The translations under genes and the position numbers were made by a program. Under the pieces are notes generated by a model that saw nothing but the letters and a program-made list of their open reading frames with translations, did no database searches and was not told the DNA's origin. DNA of 64,000 nucleotides from Baylisascaris procyonis (lineage: Eukaryota; Nematoda; Chromadorea; Rhabditida; Ascarididae), in assembly GCA_037389465.1 (NCBI GenBank), contig JAZARR010000169.1, forward strand, positions 1-64,000, written 5' to 3'. Below, piece after piece: positions 41,656-56,063 of this stretch (the stretch's first letter is position 1; the number at the start of each line of letters is the position of its first letter).

Positions 41656-42290
41656 CATTCGAAAGAGCATTAAAAGCTCTATCAGAATCAAAAATAATCT
41701 CGGACAAAAACAAGAACTTTTCTATAAGATCGATTTTCTATATGCCCTGCAATTGAGGAAAATTGCATGGTCATCGATAAATCAGGGCCTATAACTGTAT
41801 AAAGGAACAAGACTTGGGAAGAGTGACTAGGTGCATTCGAAAGAGCATTAAAAGCTCTATCAGAATCAAAAATAACTCGGACAAAAACAAGAACTTTTCT
41901 ATAAGATCGATTTTCTATATGCCGTGCAATTGAGGAAAATTGCATAGTCATCGATAAATGAGGGCCTATAACTGTATAAAGGAACAAGATTTGGGAAGAG
42001 TGACTAGGTACATTCGAAAGAGCATTAAAAGTTCTATCAGAACCAAAAATAATCTCGGACAAAAACAGGAACTTTTCTATTAGATCGATCATTTATATGC
42101 CGTGCAATTGAGGAAAATTGCATGGTCATCAATAAATCAGGGCCTATAACTGTATAAAGGAACAAGATTTGGGAAGAGTGACTAGGTACATTCGAAAGAG
42201 CATTAAAAGCTCTTTCAGAATCAAAAATAATCTCGGACAAAAACAAGAACTTTTCTATAAGATCGATCACTTATATGACGTGCAACTGAT
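41656..42290. repeat. 178-bp tandem satellite in the left arm, about 3.6 copies
   Basis: Units begin with CATTCGAAAGAGCATTAAAA at 41656, 41834, 42011 and 42189, giving a period of 177-178 bp. The copies differ by scattered substitutions. Each holds TGCAAT...ATTGCA dyads. Where the unit is exactly 177 bp, one frame stays open across copies and gives a 59-residue repeated peptide, probably without function. Confidence 0.9.
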
Positions 42291-43339
42291 ATAATTTGCA
42301 GTGTAGCCTTATTCGTTATCTCATACGTTATAGTTGCGCATTTATGACGTTGTTCTTAATGAAGAACTCAATTCATGACACTGCTTGACGATTTAATGAA
42401 TTGACAAAATCATTCATAAATTACATTTAACTCGTTGTGGCTCCTCATGAATGGATCTTTCATGCGAATGTTACATGCACCATTATGAATTCTTCAATTC
42501 GGCAGTTCTGGGTTTCCTTCATTACATTTCTTTCCAATATAGGCATACTGGTAATGGTCATTGTAAGTTCGCTTGATGATAAAAAAGCCAGCCGACGCAT
42601 TCAGCACACTGTTAAATGCATTGTCATATGTTGATTGCATGCAACATAAGTAACTTGCACGTATGGCAAGTGCTTCTTCTAAACGTCATTCAGCCATTCT
42701 AGATTAGTGTTCGAAATGAGTGTTCTTGATAGCCCCATCTTCTTCCTCATCTCCTCCACACCTGGCGAACTGGCTTTTTAGCTATAGTTGCGCACTTCAA
42801 TGTTAGCAGTCGTTTCGCTACTTACATTGAAGGTTTCCTGCCTTGTAATCACTTGTGGTCCGCTGCCATGTAAATTTCAATTGTTCCAATTGGGAGTGTG
42901 TAGCTTTCGAATCGCTTTTCACTTCTCAATCCTGACGGGTCTATGTCGGAAAGCAAGTGTTGTATGCAATCAGCGTATGGCAATGCAGTTAACCACATGC
43001 TGAATGCGTCGGTTTGCTTTTCTATCATCAAGCGAACTTACAGTGGCCATTATCAGTATGCCTATACAGGAAAGAAAAGAAATGAAGGAAACCCATAACT
43101 GTCGAATTGAAGAATTCTTAACTGGTGCATATACAATCGCATGAAAGGTCCATCCATAAGGAGCCACAACGAGTTTAATGTAATTTATGAATGATTTCGT
43201 CAATCCATTAAATCGTCAAGATGTGTCATGAATTGAGTTCTTCATTAAGAATAATGTCATAAATGCACAACTATAACACATGAGATAATGGATAAGGCGA
43301 CACTGCAATTTATGTCACTTGCACTGCATATAAAAAATT

Positions 43340-43790
43340 GATCTAATAGAAAAGTTCTTGTTTTTGTCCGAGATTATTTTTGATTCCGATAGAGCTTTTA
43401 ATGCTCTTTCGAATGTACCTAGTCACTCTTCCCAAATCTTGTTCCTTTATACAGTTATAGGCCCTGATTTATCGATGACCATGCAATTTTCCTCAATTGC
43501 ACGGCATATAGAAAATCGATCTTATAGAAAAGTTCTTGTTTTTGTCCGAGTTATTTTTGATTCTGATAGAGCTTTTAATGCTCTTTCGAATGTACCTAGT
43601 CACTCTTCCCAAGTCTTGTTCCTTTATACAGTTATAGGCCCTGATTTATCGATGACCATGCAATTTTCCTCAATTGCACGGCATATAGAAAATCGATCTT
43701 ATAGAAAAGTTCTTGTTTTTGACCGAGATTTTTTTTTGATTCTGATAGAGCTTTTAATGCTCTTTCGAATGTGTCGAAATCCGTTGTCCG
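43340..43790. repeat. 178-bp tandem satellite in the right arm, about 2.6 copies, inverted
   Basis: The same unit as in the left arm in opposite orientation, with GCTCTTTCGAATG copies ending near 43415, 43593 and 43772. It has one copy fewer than the left arm, which explains the arm-length difference. Confidence 0.9.
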
Positions 43791-43894
43791 AATCTCATTT
43801 CCTTACTGTATATTTTCACATTTATTGTGACGATTTATTTCAGTGACCATTGCCGCGTCGCTCGCTGAAGATGCGCGCGGTCTCTCTCTATCTC

Positions 43895-46800
43895 TCTCTC
43901 GCGCCTGCGGCTGTGGCTAATGTTATCCTCACCGCTGCACATTAGACGCTTGGATCACTGCCAAAATGTTTGCTACCGTGCACAAGTAATCTGCTTGGGA
44001 CTCTTTCCTTGAAGTAGACGACTGATATTATGAGAATAATATGTCAGCAGCACGAAATGACCGAGGGGAGAACGCAGCTGAGCTTCCGCCTAGAAGAAGT
44101 TCGGCTGGGTTGGGGTACCATTTAGGGGGGAGGGTGATTCCAGGCATTGATGAAAGTGTGGGGCAGTGAGTTCCAAGTGATGTTAATGGAACACTTCTTG
44201 CGTAATTGAAAGTGAAGTGTTTGTGTTGAATCAATTGCACTGAATATGAAGGTTTATTCGCATATTCTTTGAGATTCTATTAAAAAGGTTGGTGAGGTAA
44301 GTGAAATCGATGCCGCCTGTCGTGCCAACTGCTCCCACAAGCTTCTTTTCTTATTGATGCTAGAATCGCTTCCATTTCTGCGTTCATTCACCATATTTTT
44401 TGAATATCTCTGCAATGCGCTTTTGGTTCTACCGTTGAATGCTTAGCGACAGCCGACTGACTTTTTTATAGCTGTGTAGCATGCAGCTGTTCTGAAATGC
44501 TACTCATTTTTCTAATGACGTTAGCATTTGCCTGCTTTCAAGCGCAACCGCTGGATTTTTTGTGATTTTGATGCCCTTAGGAAATTCGCTTTCCACTTCC
44601 CATCCTGCTTCTAAAGAAAGTTCGATCTTAGTTTATCATCACGTCAGCCTATTTTTCATTGCAACGTTGTTAACGCAGTCGTATACCTGCAAGACATACA
44701 TTGCCGCTGGGGCCAGTCGTTCATGAAAAACTTGTTTTGCGAAGAATGACTTCAGTGGTTGGTCTTGGTGCGAGACAGAAGTACCACAGAGATAGATATT
44801 GTATGTTATTTGCATAATGAAGGAGAGGGGTAATGTTAACCGAGGATAATTACCACCATAAAATTCTTTGTTGCATATATTTGACTAAAATGCACTAAAA
44901 CTAAAGGAGAACTAAAATGACGATTAGTGATTAGTTAATGATTTAAGGTGTTAATTTCTTAATTTTGAAGAACACACCAAACACTTATTTAATATAAAAA
45001 TAGTCTTTCATTTAGATTTAGCGATGTTTTCACAGCGGTATGGATCAATGAATGCGATGATTACTGCAAAAGAACCATTAGTGCCTTTTTCGCGATAGCA
45101 ATCTGAATTTCGATGTGAAAATCCCTCAGTGACAACCGCAGACACAATAATTACCGTAAAATATGGTGAAACATGTGGAAGAACAAACTGTAGTGAAACA
45201 TTCCTTTAGAAAACCCTCTCCGACGTTGCAACGTTCTCAAATCCATAATATCGTTGCGTTGAAGCTGCAAAATGCACTCTTCGCAAATATCAACAAACAT
45301 TGCTTGTCGGAAAATCGACCACTGAATGCTGTAGTTACAGGCCGATGCTAACTGACATATAGGGGTCTTCATCGCTTCTTGTGGTAATAACTTTCGGCTC
45401 GGTAATTACTACTGGATGACCTGCGGTCTCCGTAAAAACACAATGGCGGTGAAAATAAGCGAATGCAACAATTACCGACAATAATCCCGACTGCTTGATT
45501 CGGTGCCGACCTGTGAAATTGGCTCTTGTTTCGAATTTTCGATTTGCTTTGAAAATTCGAAATTCTATTCCAAAAAACGTGCAACAAATTAGCCGTTCGA
45601 TATCCCCTACAAATCAAGCATGGTGAACACAAATTGTGCTTTAATGGGAGATGACTAGTTCGTATGTCATCCGAAGAAATGTCATCTATGCTGTCTAATT
45701 TTATGTGTGTTTATTAGGGAAGTAATTGAGAAGCATTTTATCCACTCGGGATTGAATTATCTCTTTTTGTAGTACAATTGCTGCCGTTTGCCGATTCAAA
45801 GTACTTGAGGCTTCTTTATAACGATTCATTGAGGATTAAAGGAGTTAACGAAAACACGTTTTGGTCTTAAGTGGCTGTAGAATGTAGATGTATTGCCTTA
45901 GTGTAAGGAATGCAAGAGTCTATTTAATTCCTATTTGAGTTTTTTCTTCCACTCTTCAACTTCACTATTCGTTTTTTATCATACTACGTTGAATATAGAT
46001 CCAGAGGTTGTCGGTGGAGTATAATGAGAGGCAGGTGCTTCTATATTAGAGAGTGGATTGCGAATGATGTTGTAATTTACGACATTAAAAACCATGCCTT
46101 GAAATTCCATATGGGAAGATGGGGACAGTCGTCTGAACCGTTTCCTCTTTGGCTATGAATTTGCCTTTGACGATTTTCACCTGTGGATGTTTACTCAATA
46201 ATCATATTGCATAGCAGATCGGCTGTAATTTCCTTATTTGACAGTTTATGTTTGTGTGCGAGTGAAACTACTACAAAGACGGACAAATGGAGCTAAAGTG
46301 ATGCAATTTCATCGGTACAGTTAATACCATTTGTTGATTTTCCTGATCATTTTTTTACATTAGATCACTAAACTCTTATGGATTTATAGGCATCTGAAGC
46401 TGTTATAATAATTACGCACGTTTGATGGCGATGCTATTCTAATTTTTACACCAATTGAGCTGTGGAAAAAACGCATCTTTTGTAGAGTTGTGCAAATGTT
46501 TCGATCAGTTGAAATATTATGGTGTTATTCCATATATTTTGTTATTTATTGGCAGTTTATGAAAGAGGTTGATCAGGTGAGCGGAATACAAAAGTGCATA
46601 TCGTACTAGTTCCGTCGGCGTGCTTCCACATTTGTTTCACACGTTTTGCAAGTTTTTGCAAAAACATTTCATGGCATTATCATCGTTGCCTTATGTATGC
46701 TGGAATGTATGTGTCTATGTTTGTCTGTTCAATAATAATTTCGACTCGCAAACGAAAAGTAATCAATGCTAAAATTAGTTAGTGTAATCGACGCTGTAGC

Positions 46801-48360
46801 ATAGTCTTCTAAGAGTGATTTCGTCGTGTGAGAGTAGACGTCAATAGTTGCTATGATCCGAGCTTCGCAAATTTTCTTAAAATGGCTGCCGACGAACTGT
46901 ATTTCTTGTCTAGACAGCATCCTTTTATGCGTGCAAGTCCAATATACTTCCTAATGACTTTTACGCTTGAAAGGAGTATCCCTTCTCGCTTAGGGTATAA
47001 TAATTTTTTATGGAATTTCAATTTTCCAAATTCAAAAATGAAGTTCATCCATTATCACCAGTAATAAATATTAGGATGCCTTGTGACATCCTCAAATAAA
47101 TTTTTCTTGACGGTGAAAACAACAAAATTAGCATTTATATATACGAGTTGTTCGTTAAATTGATTTCAGATATTTTGTGCGTGTTCTAGTCGTTTAATGG
47201 CTTTATTTATAGTCGATGAGAAAATGCCTCGAGATAGCATGCATCAAATGTTATGTGGCATTCACTTTTTTGAGTGAATTTTTCTCGCAAAAAAACTTTG
47301 GAAGAAAACTACAAATCAATTGCGAACATGGCTTCCGAAAGAAAAAGAATTTCGATTTTAGCTCCAATATTTGTGTTAGCACGGCCAAGTTATGTATGGC
47401 GGGCCCAGTTCGGTTGTGCCTTCTGATTTCTAGTTTAGGGGCAGGAGGAAAGGAGGCGACAGGAAAGAGGACTACACATTGAACATCACGACAGGGTTGA
47501 CAAACTATCAGCGAATATTATTCTCGAGCGAAATTATCAAATTTTTGCAAAATGCGTAAACATGTAATAAGAGTCGCTCTCGACCACTGTCGACGCCTTA
47601 TGTTTAAAAGCTTGTAATTGACATAATTGTTCACATAAGTTCACAAGTTCACAAGCACATAAGTTCAAAAAAAAGTTCACATAAATAAAGCTTGGAGCCG
47701 GCACAAGCCACGAAAAAAGTTGAAGCTTCGCGTTTTCCTCCCCTCTGGGGGTGGGGAAACTCGAAATAGGAAAAAATAAAGGGAAAGGGCGAAAGAAAGT
47801 TATTCCTTATGGCTGCTAAAAAGTCCAACGCCATTGTAATATAGAAAGCAAGGCATCGGGTCCGTTTTATATATTCAGCGCTTTCCTAGTGGTCTAAGGT
47901 CCCCGAATGAATGTGGAGTCGATTCGAAATTTTTGATGCTTTTAATATTAGAGAAACTCCATAATTCGGAGATTCTGAAGAGTTTCGGCGACCCGAAAAC
48001 ATTTAGTCTTTAATAAGTATGGCTGTCAAGCGAATGCGATTTGGTCATTACCCGCTGAATGCTAACTTTTATGCATTCCTTTTGAGTATTTAATTATAGT
48101 TCATCGAGTCGATCCTCACTTACCTACCGCATTTATTTAATTGAATCCATCCGGGTAATTGTTCACTGAAACGTAAAGCAATCTCTCTACCTATGAAAGG
48201 CCAATCAATGAATACTAACCTCATGCAAATGAAGTTGTATTTTTAATTGCTGTTCATTCCAGTAGTAGGTGTCGCATATATTTGAGAGTTCAAATGGTGA
48301 ATTTATATTCGAATACTGAGCTCAAGATTCTGTTGACACATATTTTTTCAGAAAATTAAT
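43895..48360. other. Intergenic or intronic DNA, no confident gene
   Basis: An ATG at 44041 opens a 41-codon frame of non-AT-biased sequence that runs into a GTGAGT donor at 44166, a possible first exon. A 21-nt piece at 46556-46576 has AG and GTGAGC borders. Otherwise the DNA is AT-rich with no recognisable product. Confidence 0.3.
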
Positions 48361-48366
48361 TTTTAG

Positions 48367-48662
48367 GAGAGCAAGCACAAGTATTCATATCGGGATTTCA
48401 AAGAAAACAAGTAAGGTCTAAGCATGCATTCTCCAGGTAGAAATATTTTGAAGCGAGAAATGAAGTCATCTACCTAAGAAAGGCATTTGTTTCCCTTGTA
48501 ACATTCACGTTCTACTTGACTTTTGTTATGGCTTCAAAGTATTCTTTTAGTTGCAAATTTGCGGGTCCGGCTGTTCATAGTTTTAAGCATTTTTACAGGC
48601 AATCAGCATCCATCCATCGACAAGCGCTTGTTTGTGGAATGCTTGAACGAATATATGTAAAG
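48367..48662 (+). other. Two candidate short exons of an unrecognised + strand gene
   Basis: Piece one, 48367-48410, lies between TTTTTAG and GTAAGG. Piece two, 48599-48656 or 48662, lies between TTTTTACAG and GTAAAG or GTGAAG. Joined, they are open in two frames, giving either KQSASIHRQALV or SNQHPSIDKRLF around the junction, so even the frame is uncertain. No family is recognised. Short open pieces with good borders also occur by chance in AT-rich DNA. Confidence 0.25.
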
Positions 48663-48669
48663 GTGAAGA

Positions 48670-51600
48670 TGTTTCGACACCTTTCATCCTCCTTCTTATT
48701 TGCGGATATACATATAACCTGAAATACAGCGCCTTTCATATATACCACTTTAACAACTGCAATCCTTCAGCTGCGCTGTCCTCAATGGCGTTACGAGTTA
48801 GCGCTTCTTAATTAAAAGTGGGGAGCGAAAAAAAGAGTAAGGGCTGTGCGACGATCCAGCAGGAGGCTATAAATGATTCAAAGATGCAAGAACACATCAA
48901 TGATGAGGTGGCCATTAGAGTCTGTGTGACAATCATTGGCATCACATGCCCAGATATTGTTTTTGACATTCCCCTTTGCAGGGGTCAAGGGTGCTGTGGT
49001 CACTTTGCCAATGCTGACATGAATGGCCACTGCTTCTTTTTATCTCTTTCCTGTGCGCATTCTCCTTCTCACTCACTCGTTAAGATGGCGCATTCCTCCA
49101 TTGTTTATCTATTATTTTCATAGGAATTATCAATCAATTTACTTGCTAATTCCTCATAAAGTGATTTTAATATTAATTATTGTATTCAGCAGGTGTAATC
49201 ATTGTGAAATTTTAGATCTAATTAGCGAGATCACAAACCACAGTCAACATTCGGCCGTAATATAACATATCTATAAAATCCACACTTCAAAATACAACAA
49301 AAATAACCGCATAATTTTTTATCTACTCGTCTCTTATCCATTCTATCGCAGAAATTGCATTCAAATTATTACATGCAGAACTCCCTATTGGAAACACAAA
49401 TCATATATTGGCGCAAATGTCCTACTGCACAAATCACCGAGGACAAACCTGCTAATCATCAGAGGAATGGAACTGCATCATCTGCGCCACCATAGATGTG
49501 TTCTGCAACGTTGTTTTTTTTTTTTTTTTTTTTGAAAATTGGTCACGCCTAGTCAGTCTTTTCTCGTAGTCCCCACATTCGTTTGTATATATTTTGGAAT
49601 TTCAAGTTTTTACTAGCGAGCATGTTTCAAGTTCAAAAATGCTACAATCAAAATGCACCGCTCAGTCAAAATTCACTGCCATAGATATTTAATCTAGGCG
49701 GAATCATTTAATTGCTCTCACTTAAGTAAAAGTAATGAATTTGAAGCTCGAAGTTTTTGCTTGTGATGCTTGCTTAAGGTTATTCACATTTGTTTCTCCA
49801 TGGAGGTGTCATTTAAATTGGGAACTTTTTGCATTAAAATTTGAAGAGTTTTTTCATTCTTTAAGAATTCATGGAAACTATGCTAACGGTAAGGTTTAAA
49901 ATTCTATTGGGACATGATGTTTTAAATCTTTCGAAAAGTAATCAATTTTTCGAAATCCTTTCTATGCTTTAACTTCATTTTCCCTGTTAAGAAGCCATTT
50001 ATCAGAAAAAGCACTTCTAGATTGTCAACACTAGTTTTTTTTAGATTGCCGTGTTTCATTAACGTTGAATTATGTCACAAATATTTATTATGCAAATTTT
50101 CGAGGTCAACCATATTTTTGCTGTTGATTACTCCTTCATTCGCTTCGTGCTGTATATACCCTTCGCTTTCTATGGCTTACTCCCTCGATTATGTAAGAGG
50201 GAGCACTCGGATATATTTTGCTCTTCATTACTTGTATATTGTTTTGCTTGACTTCTTTTTTATGCAGAGGCAGTTTGCGTCCCACTTTATTACCACAGAA
50301 ATCTCGTTTTTTATTGCAACATATATTTGTTGCATAAAAAGATGCTAAGGAGCATCAATTTTACAGACGAGGAATATTTGAAAGATTAAAATTAGTGAAA
50401 GATGAAGGATTGGAGGATTAAACATAATAAGCTGCTTCAGGCATATTGTACAAGTGGAAGATGGTGCATTGTGTTGATATCGCAGAGAAGGTTAGCTTTG
50501 CATAAATTGAAGGCGAATGAGACGCAATCATCATTCTATGTGGTATTCGATAAGCTCCATTCAATACAGTTTCCTTCTCTGAAAGCTTTAAGGTTTCCAT
50601 CATTGGTGAATTCGAATTCATCAACAATCGACGTTTCATTTCACTCTAATCGATTGAAATTTGATTGAATTGAAATTTGATAGGAAAAAAGAGTTTCGTT
50701 GATATTACTTGCCAAATTTTTCACATATTTGTAAATGTAAAGAACATTCTTCGCGTTAATGATTCGTGACAGTCACATTTACGCATTCACCCTTAAGAAA
50801 TTTTTTTTGCACAATTTCCTTTTCTGCTAGTTTTCAAAGTTTTTTTTTTATTTTTTCAAATGCAAAATTCAATTTTCTAGAGTGGGAATTTCCGCATTCT
50901 TATCGTCAAGGGAAAGCAACGTTTTTCCTACTTCATCCCTCTTAATAAAACCAAAAATTGTTGTTAACAGCTTTGATATGAGTTACCTGTATTAAGAGCA
51001 GTCTAATATATTCATTAAGAGCACTATTTTTGCACAATTTTTTGCATTCATTTGGTGGGCGATTTATTGTGTATCCTCGAAGAGCAACATCAGCTGTCGA
51101 GGGTTCATCTTCAGCAGAGTTTCAACTATCAAATGGATCCCCATTGATTTGTCCCCTACGAAAGATTTTTAAAATAGTGATAAGCACTGAAATCTTCAGC
51201 AGACTTAAGAGATCGAATCGTTGGGCACGCAGAGAGTACCCAACAAAAATCGATGGATCTGCACGTAGAATTTCAATCTAGTTATATGTCACTATACCAA
51301 CGACATCCACGTGTTTCATTACAATGATTTCAGTTTAATAACACAGTAAAGCGTCTAACGAATGATCGATCGAATATGATGATGATCCTAAAACTGAGTA
51401 CCACATATCACAATCATTTCAGTATTTATTTCCTATATCAGCTGCATTGAGCTAGAAGTCCAAACTTACAATCGAATCGAATTAACTTTTTATCTTTTAG
51501 GTTATTACTCTTATTACTCAACTCAATGGTACTCTTATTTGTTGCTTTTTGTACGTTGTCATCCAAAAAATTGCGTTGACATATGGGATTTCATGCCGTT

Positions 51601-54090
51601 TTGTTAATTTGCGTTCAAAAATGAACTATGACAGCGTCATATCTAACTTATTTATTTGTATGTGAGTCTTTCAATTTACCGAACACGAATCAATAAAGCT
51701 AGATTCTATATAATGTGCTCTGTATACTGACATCATATACCATATTAACAGATATTAAATATTTTATGTTGGTGCATCGACATCAGATATTTGAAGATAC
51801 CTGTTAATTTGCATACATTTTGCATCGGCTCGATTTTCATTTTGCATTAATCGATCACAGGTTGTGGAATTTGATGGAACAAGGAACATAGGATAATATA
51901 AAGGTGTAGTTGGAAAAGATGTAATTGGCAAAGGTATAACGGAATGTTATCAAAGCAAACGTTAAACGTGTAATATCCACGCAAGTAATAGTCAAATCAC
52001 AGAAAAACGAATCTTTTCTGAAAGATTTTTGAGGGTTGAATATCAACGTATTATTCTATAAGTTTTATGATAAATAAGCAGCAGAAACTAGTTGTTCAAA
52101 GGTAGCAAGCATAGGTTATTTCAAACCAATCAACAATGTGCAGAGTTTATTACATAAATAAATCGGATCATATTTGCATAATTGCAACTTTTGAAGCATT
52201 CTTTCAGATGACCAACAGTATTACCTCGTCATTTTGCATATTTATCATGCATTATAAGTTGATCAAAGCATTGATCTAACAAATAAATTTTCCTCTTGAA
52301 GAGCCTAAGGGTATAGTTATGCGCAGCAATTCTAGGTAATAAATATAAAAGCACTATTGCGTTATTCGAATTGATATCAAGTGATAGGTGATGTGTATGA
52401 CCACACAGCTGTTTAGAGATAGCGATATTTTATTTATTAGAGTAACTGTTGAATTCATATTTGCTTTCTTTTTTAAACAGCTTCGCATTTCGGGTTTGAT
52501 TTCTTGCGATATTTTTCATACTATTTAATTACTGTTTACTGTTACTGAAATTTAGTCTAAATATGTCTTTTTTCGCACACATACCAATTTTAATCTAGCA
52601 CTTTTCTTTTTTAATTAAAATTGCTTTTTCCCATTGCATGCGTCGTCATTTTTAACACTCCAAATTTCGAACATTGATACATGATTATTGTGCTGATAAC
52701 CTGTGCATAGCTCGAATACTTAAAATGATAACTGAGTATTGCGATGTGATCGCTTTTTCATTAATTTTATTTAGTCCATGAATGAATATCCTATCCATAA
52801 AAGAGATCACTAATTTCCTTTATGCCCTCTGTTTTTGCGAAAAAGTGACGTCATTCTTGTTGCCTTTTTTCACAACATTTTCGATTTATCAGTTATATAA
52901 TATCGAATGGAAAAGCTGTCGTCTCCTAGTGATTATTTGTGATTTCATTCTCTTTCGCTAAACCTTTTTTTCGATTTTTTAACGCAAAGACAGACGTTCA
53001 CTGATTGGTTTCTTTCGCTTATATTCCGTTATCATGTCATTTTTTCTTCGTATCGTCGAGCATTCTATATCCTCATTCGAATCGATTTCACAAATGTTAT
53101 ATCATTTTTCTTAGATCAATCGATTTCCACAATGGTAACGTTCAGAATTTAATTGTTATTGATTAAAATTGCTGTCATAACATTGATGCATTAATTTAAA
53201 AAAATCATGCAGAGAAGTACCAATGTGTTGCTATCCTCAAATCTCCCCTCTTCCACATCCTTCAATTAGTAGATTGTACCCTTCATTAACCTTGAATTTA
53301 AACGTTAATACCCATGAAGATTTTAAACGTTAATACCCATGAAGGTATCTACGCATACAATCAACGTCATGGCCCTATAAGGAAGAGCGGAAGAGAGAGG
53401 GAGAGAGAGTGGGAGCATCAAGCGAGAATGTAATCGAGAAGGGGGCACGCCCAATTCACCGTCCTCATTTCCAGCGACAGATGGTAATTAAGTGTTGTTG
53501 TCTTCGTTCATCAACGCTCACTGTCTCGTTCGTTACCAATCCAACGAGCGGTATCTATCATTTCCGCTCATCACATTGCATCGGCACTTCACATTTTTAT
53601 TTCTTATCGTTTCATATATGAATAATGTCGAAATTCAAATTTTTTTTGAAATGTCCTCAATTTTTTGTTTATTTTATTACTAATGATTCCAGTGATTTTT
53701 TTCAATTCTCTTTTATAATTTCAGTGGTGAAGTCAATTTATTTTTTAAACAAATTTTCGGCGGATATCGTTCTCTAAAAATTTCATTTTAGGGAAAAGGA
53801 AAGGAGAAGGTGAGAGGAGAAGAAGAAGGATATTACTCATTTTAATCGCATATATGCAAAATAAAATTTTAGGAATTTTAAAGCGATCCCTTATGCACAG
53901 TGCAAATTCATGCAGCTGCAATCGTAATTGAGTTGATGGTGGCTGCTTTCCTTAAGCATTTTCGCACAACGTTCCCCATAGTTTATCATTCTTTTCATCG
54001 CCGGTTCATTCTCTCCCTCTTTCTCGCTCTCCCTCTCTCTTTTCTATATTTCTTTTCTCTTAGAAACCTAATCATTTAGATTTTCTTGCA
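48670..54090. other. Intergenic or intronic DNA, AT-rich
   Basis: No gene supported. Holds a poly-T run near 49515-49533, a 24-25-bp direct repeat at 53297-53344 (AAACGTTAATACCCATGAAG twice) and a GA-rich stretch at about 53390-53412. An 18-nt piece at 53792-53809 has AG and GTGAGA borders. Confidence 0.3.
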
Positions 54091-54091
54091 G

Positions 54092-54235
54092 ATATGGGCT
54101 GTAAGATTGCGGCAATTGCAGCACGCTTTATTGATGTCATTTTTTTTCCATATAATTTTCCTGACGCCTTTTTTGCACGCAATGATTTACGTCAACGATG
54201 TCTGGAATAGACATATAATCGCTTTTCATTGTCCT
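54092..54235 (+). other. Candidate exon encoding a hydrophobic segment
   Basis: Bordered by TTTTCTTGCAG and a perfect GTAAGT donor, open for 48 codons in phase 0. The translation contains a membrane-like stretch (ALLMSFFFHIIFLTPFLHAM). No family is recognised, and the segment is AT-rich, so chance is a fair alternative. Confidence 0.22.
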
Positions 54236-55968
54236 GTAAGTCTTATAACATAACGATCATAGAATAACGACATGGGATTCGATCGTGTCTTATTAGCATC
54301 ATAATATGGACTTGGCTAATGACTGTTGTCCTCACATTTCCTTTACCTTCAAATTATTCGAATAATTTTACTGCTATACTATGGAATCTCTAAAATGCCT
54401 CACTATATACACCAAATCTTCGAAGTGTTTTTCCATATAGATGGTCAAATGCTTTGTGGATAAAAGCTCAAACCACCTCGCTCTTCTTTAAAAGAATATT
54501 CTTTATTCAGTAAAATATCAGTAATAAACGTGAATGAATCGAATCTTCTGAGTAAAATAATCGTAAATAGTTGTTCAACATTTCTATGGTCATGACATCA
54601 TTTTATCCAACATTTGCTAACTTTTCCATTTATAATTTATTCGAAACAATTGAAAATTATTCTTTAAAAAATAACCGTCGACGATGCAATAGATTTGCCT
54701 TATCGATTAACGTTTAGAAGAGACTTCTGCAAATGACCAGTTTCTTCTTTGATAGAAGGTTATACTCCTCAGATTTTTAAAATGTTTCTGAAGAGGGAAT
54801 TTTTCAATAAGATTTTATTGCGAAGAAATTACGATATTGAATTCGAACACCCCAAATGTCACTAGGATTGGTCATTTCATGTTTAGCTTCCTTTCAGTTT
54901 TCGAATTTCTTTTTTGTTTACCTAACAATTTTTTTGAGAAATAAAATTCAATTTTTCAAAATTCTCCATTATTTTTATTCATTTGCAGTTTTAACTAGCG
55001 AATGACGGTTTTATAATAAAAGATTTGATATTTTATTCGCCACGTGGATTTCGCGATGATTGATAAATCATGAATCGGTCATTGTTTGTTTCTATGTTGC
55101 GTAATACCCATTTTATTTATTTATTATTTTTGAAGCATTGGTAACCCTCATGAGTGACCGATGTTGTGTGCTTATGGGAGAGATGAAATGCGTCATGCTC
55201 GCAATGAAATGCGGCCGTGGCAACCTTTTTCCCAGTTTCTCTAATAATGAGCTACGAGGGAGTGTGTTCGTTTGTTCGTTTTTTCATTTCCTCATCTCAT
55301 ATATATTTACTTCGTTATGTTCGCCCCTCTTTCAAAAGATGGCGAAATTTCCATCAAAACGCATAGCAATATTATCTAAAAATATTGGGCGGAAATGTCG
55401 TGAAAATGTAATTAGAAAAAGTTTCAAAGTACTGCAATGTACTTGTTAAAATATTTGTTTCAGAAGTTTTTGTAATCTCTCGAAAGCAAACTTTGAGGCA
55501 GTTGGCGAATGTTGGAACTAGGCTTTTGGCTGTCAACTTCATTCCTTCGATCGTTGACTTTCCCATGGGCATGTGAATTATGCGTTCAAAACATCTAGCG
55601 AGAATCTTCAAAGGCAATTTATAAACAATAAAACTCAAATGAAGACATTCACTTCATCATTGCAATTTGTTTTATATTTTATTGTATTCGGAAGTAAAGT
55701 TTGAAAGTTTTTAAAATTAAATATGAAAGCTTTTTCAAATTGAAATATCTATAACAGCTGCTATTGACTCATATAGTTGGTGCAATAAATGAGGACCTGA
55801 GGAGCAGTCAGCCGAAATGAGTTTCCACAATACGGCGTTCATAGGCAGTCGATATTTATTATCGCATAACTGAAGACCCACTATTTCCCTTGCCACTTTG
55901 TTCTCAAATTGGATGTGCTTGCGATGAAGATCTTTCATCATTTTTTCTTCCAATCCCCTTCTCGAAGC

Positions 55969-55971
<3 letters not shown>

Positions 55972-56063
<92 letters not shown>

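Larger units (their letters stand above)
41531..43894. mobile_element. Foldback-type element with long terminal inverted repeats and internal satellite
   Basis: Arms at 41531-42650 and 42954-43894 are inverted copies around a 303-bp unique spacer. The outer ends share GAGAGAGACCGCGCGC and TCTTCAGCGAGCG. The inner ends share CGCTTGATGAT. The left arm is 179 bp longer, which equals one unit of its internal tandem repeat (four units against three). No transposase is present, so it is non-autonomous. Long repeat-filled inverted arms are typical of foldback or MULE-like DNA elements. The exact ends and target duplication are not resolved, since similarity fades just outside the stated limits. Confidence 0.8.

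Noticed and set aside
48818..49123. 101-codon + ORF with Cys-rich middle
   Set aside because: No family match, poor splice context, and the tail runs into AT-rich low-complexity sequence.
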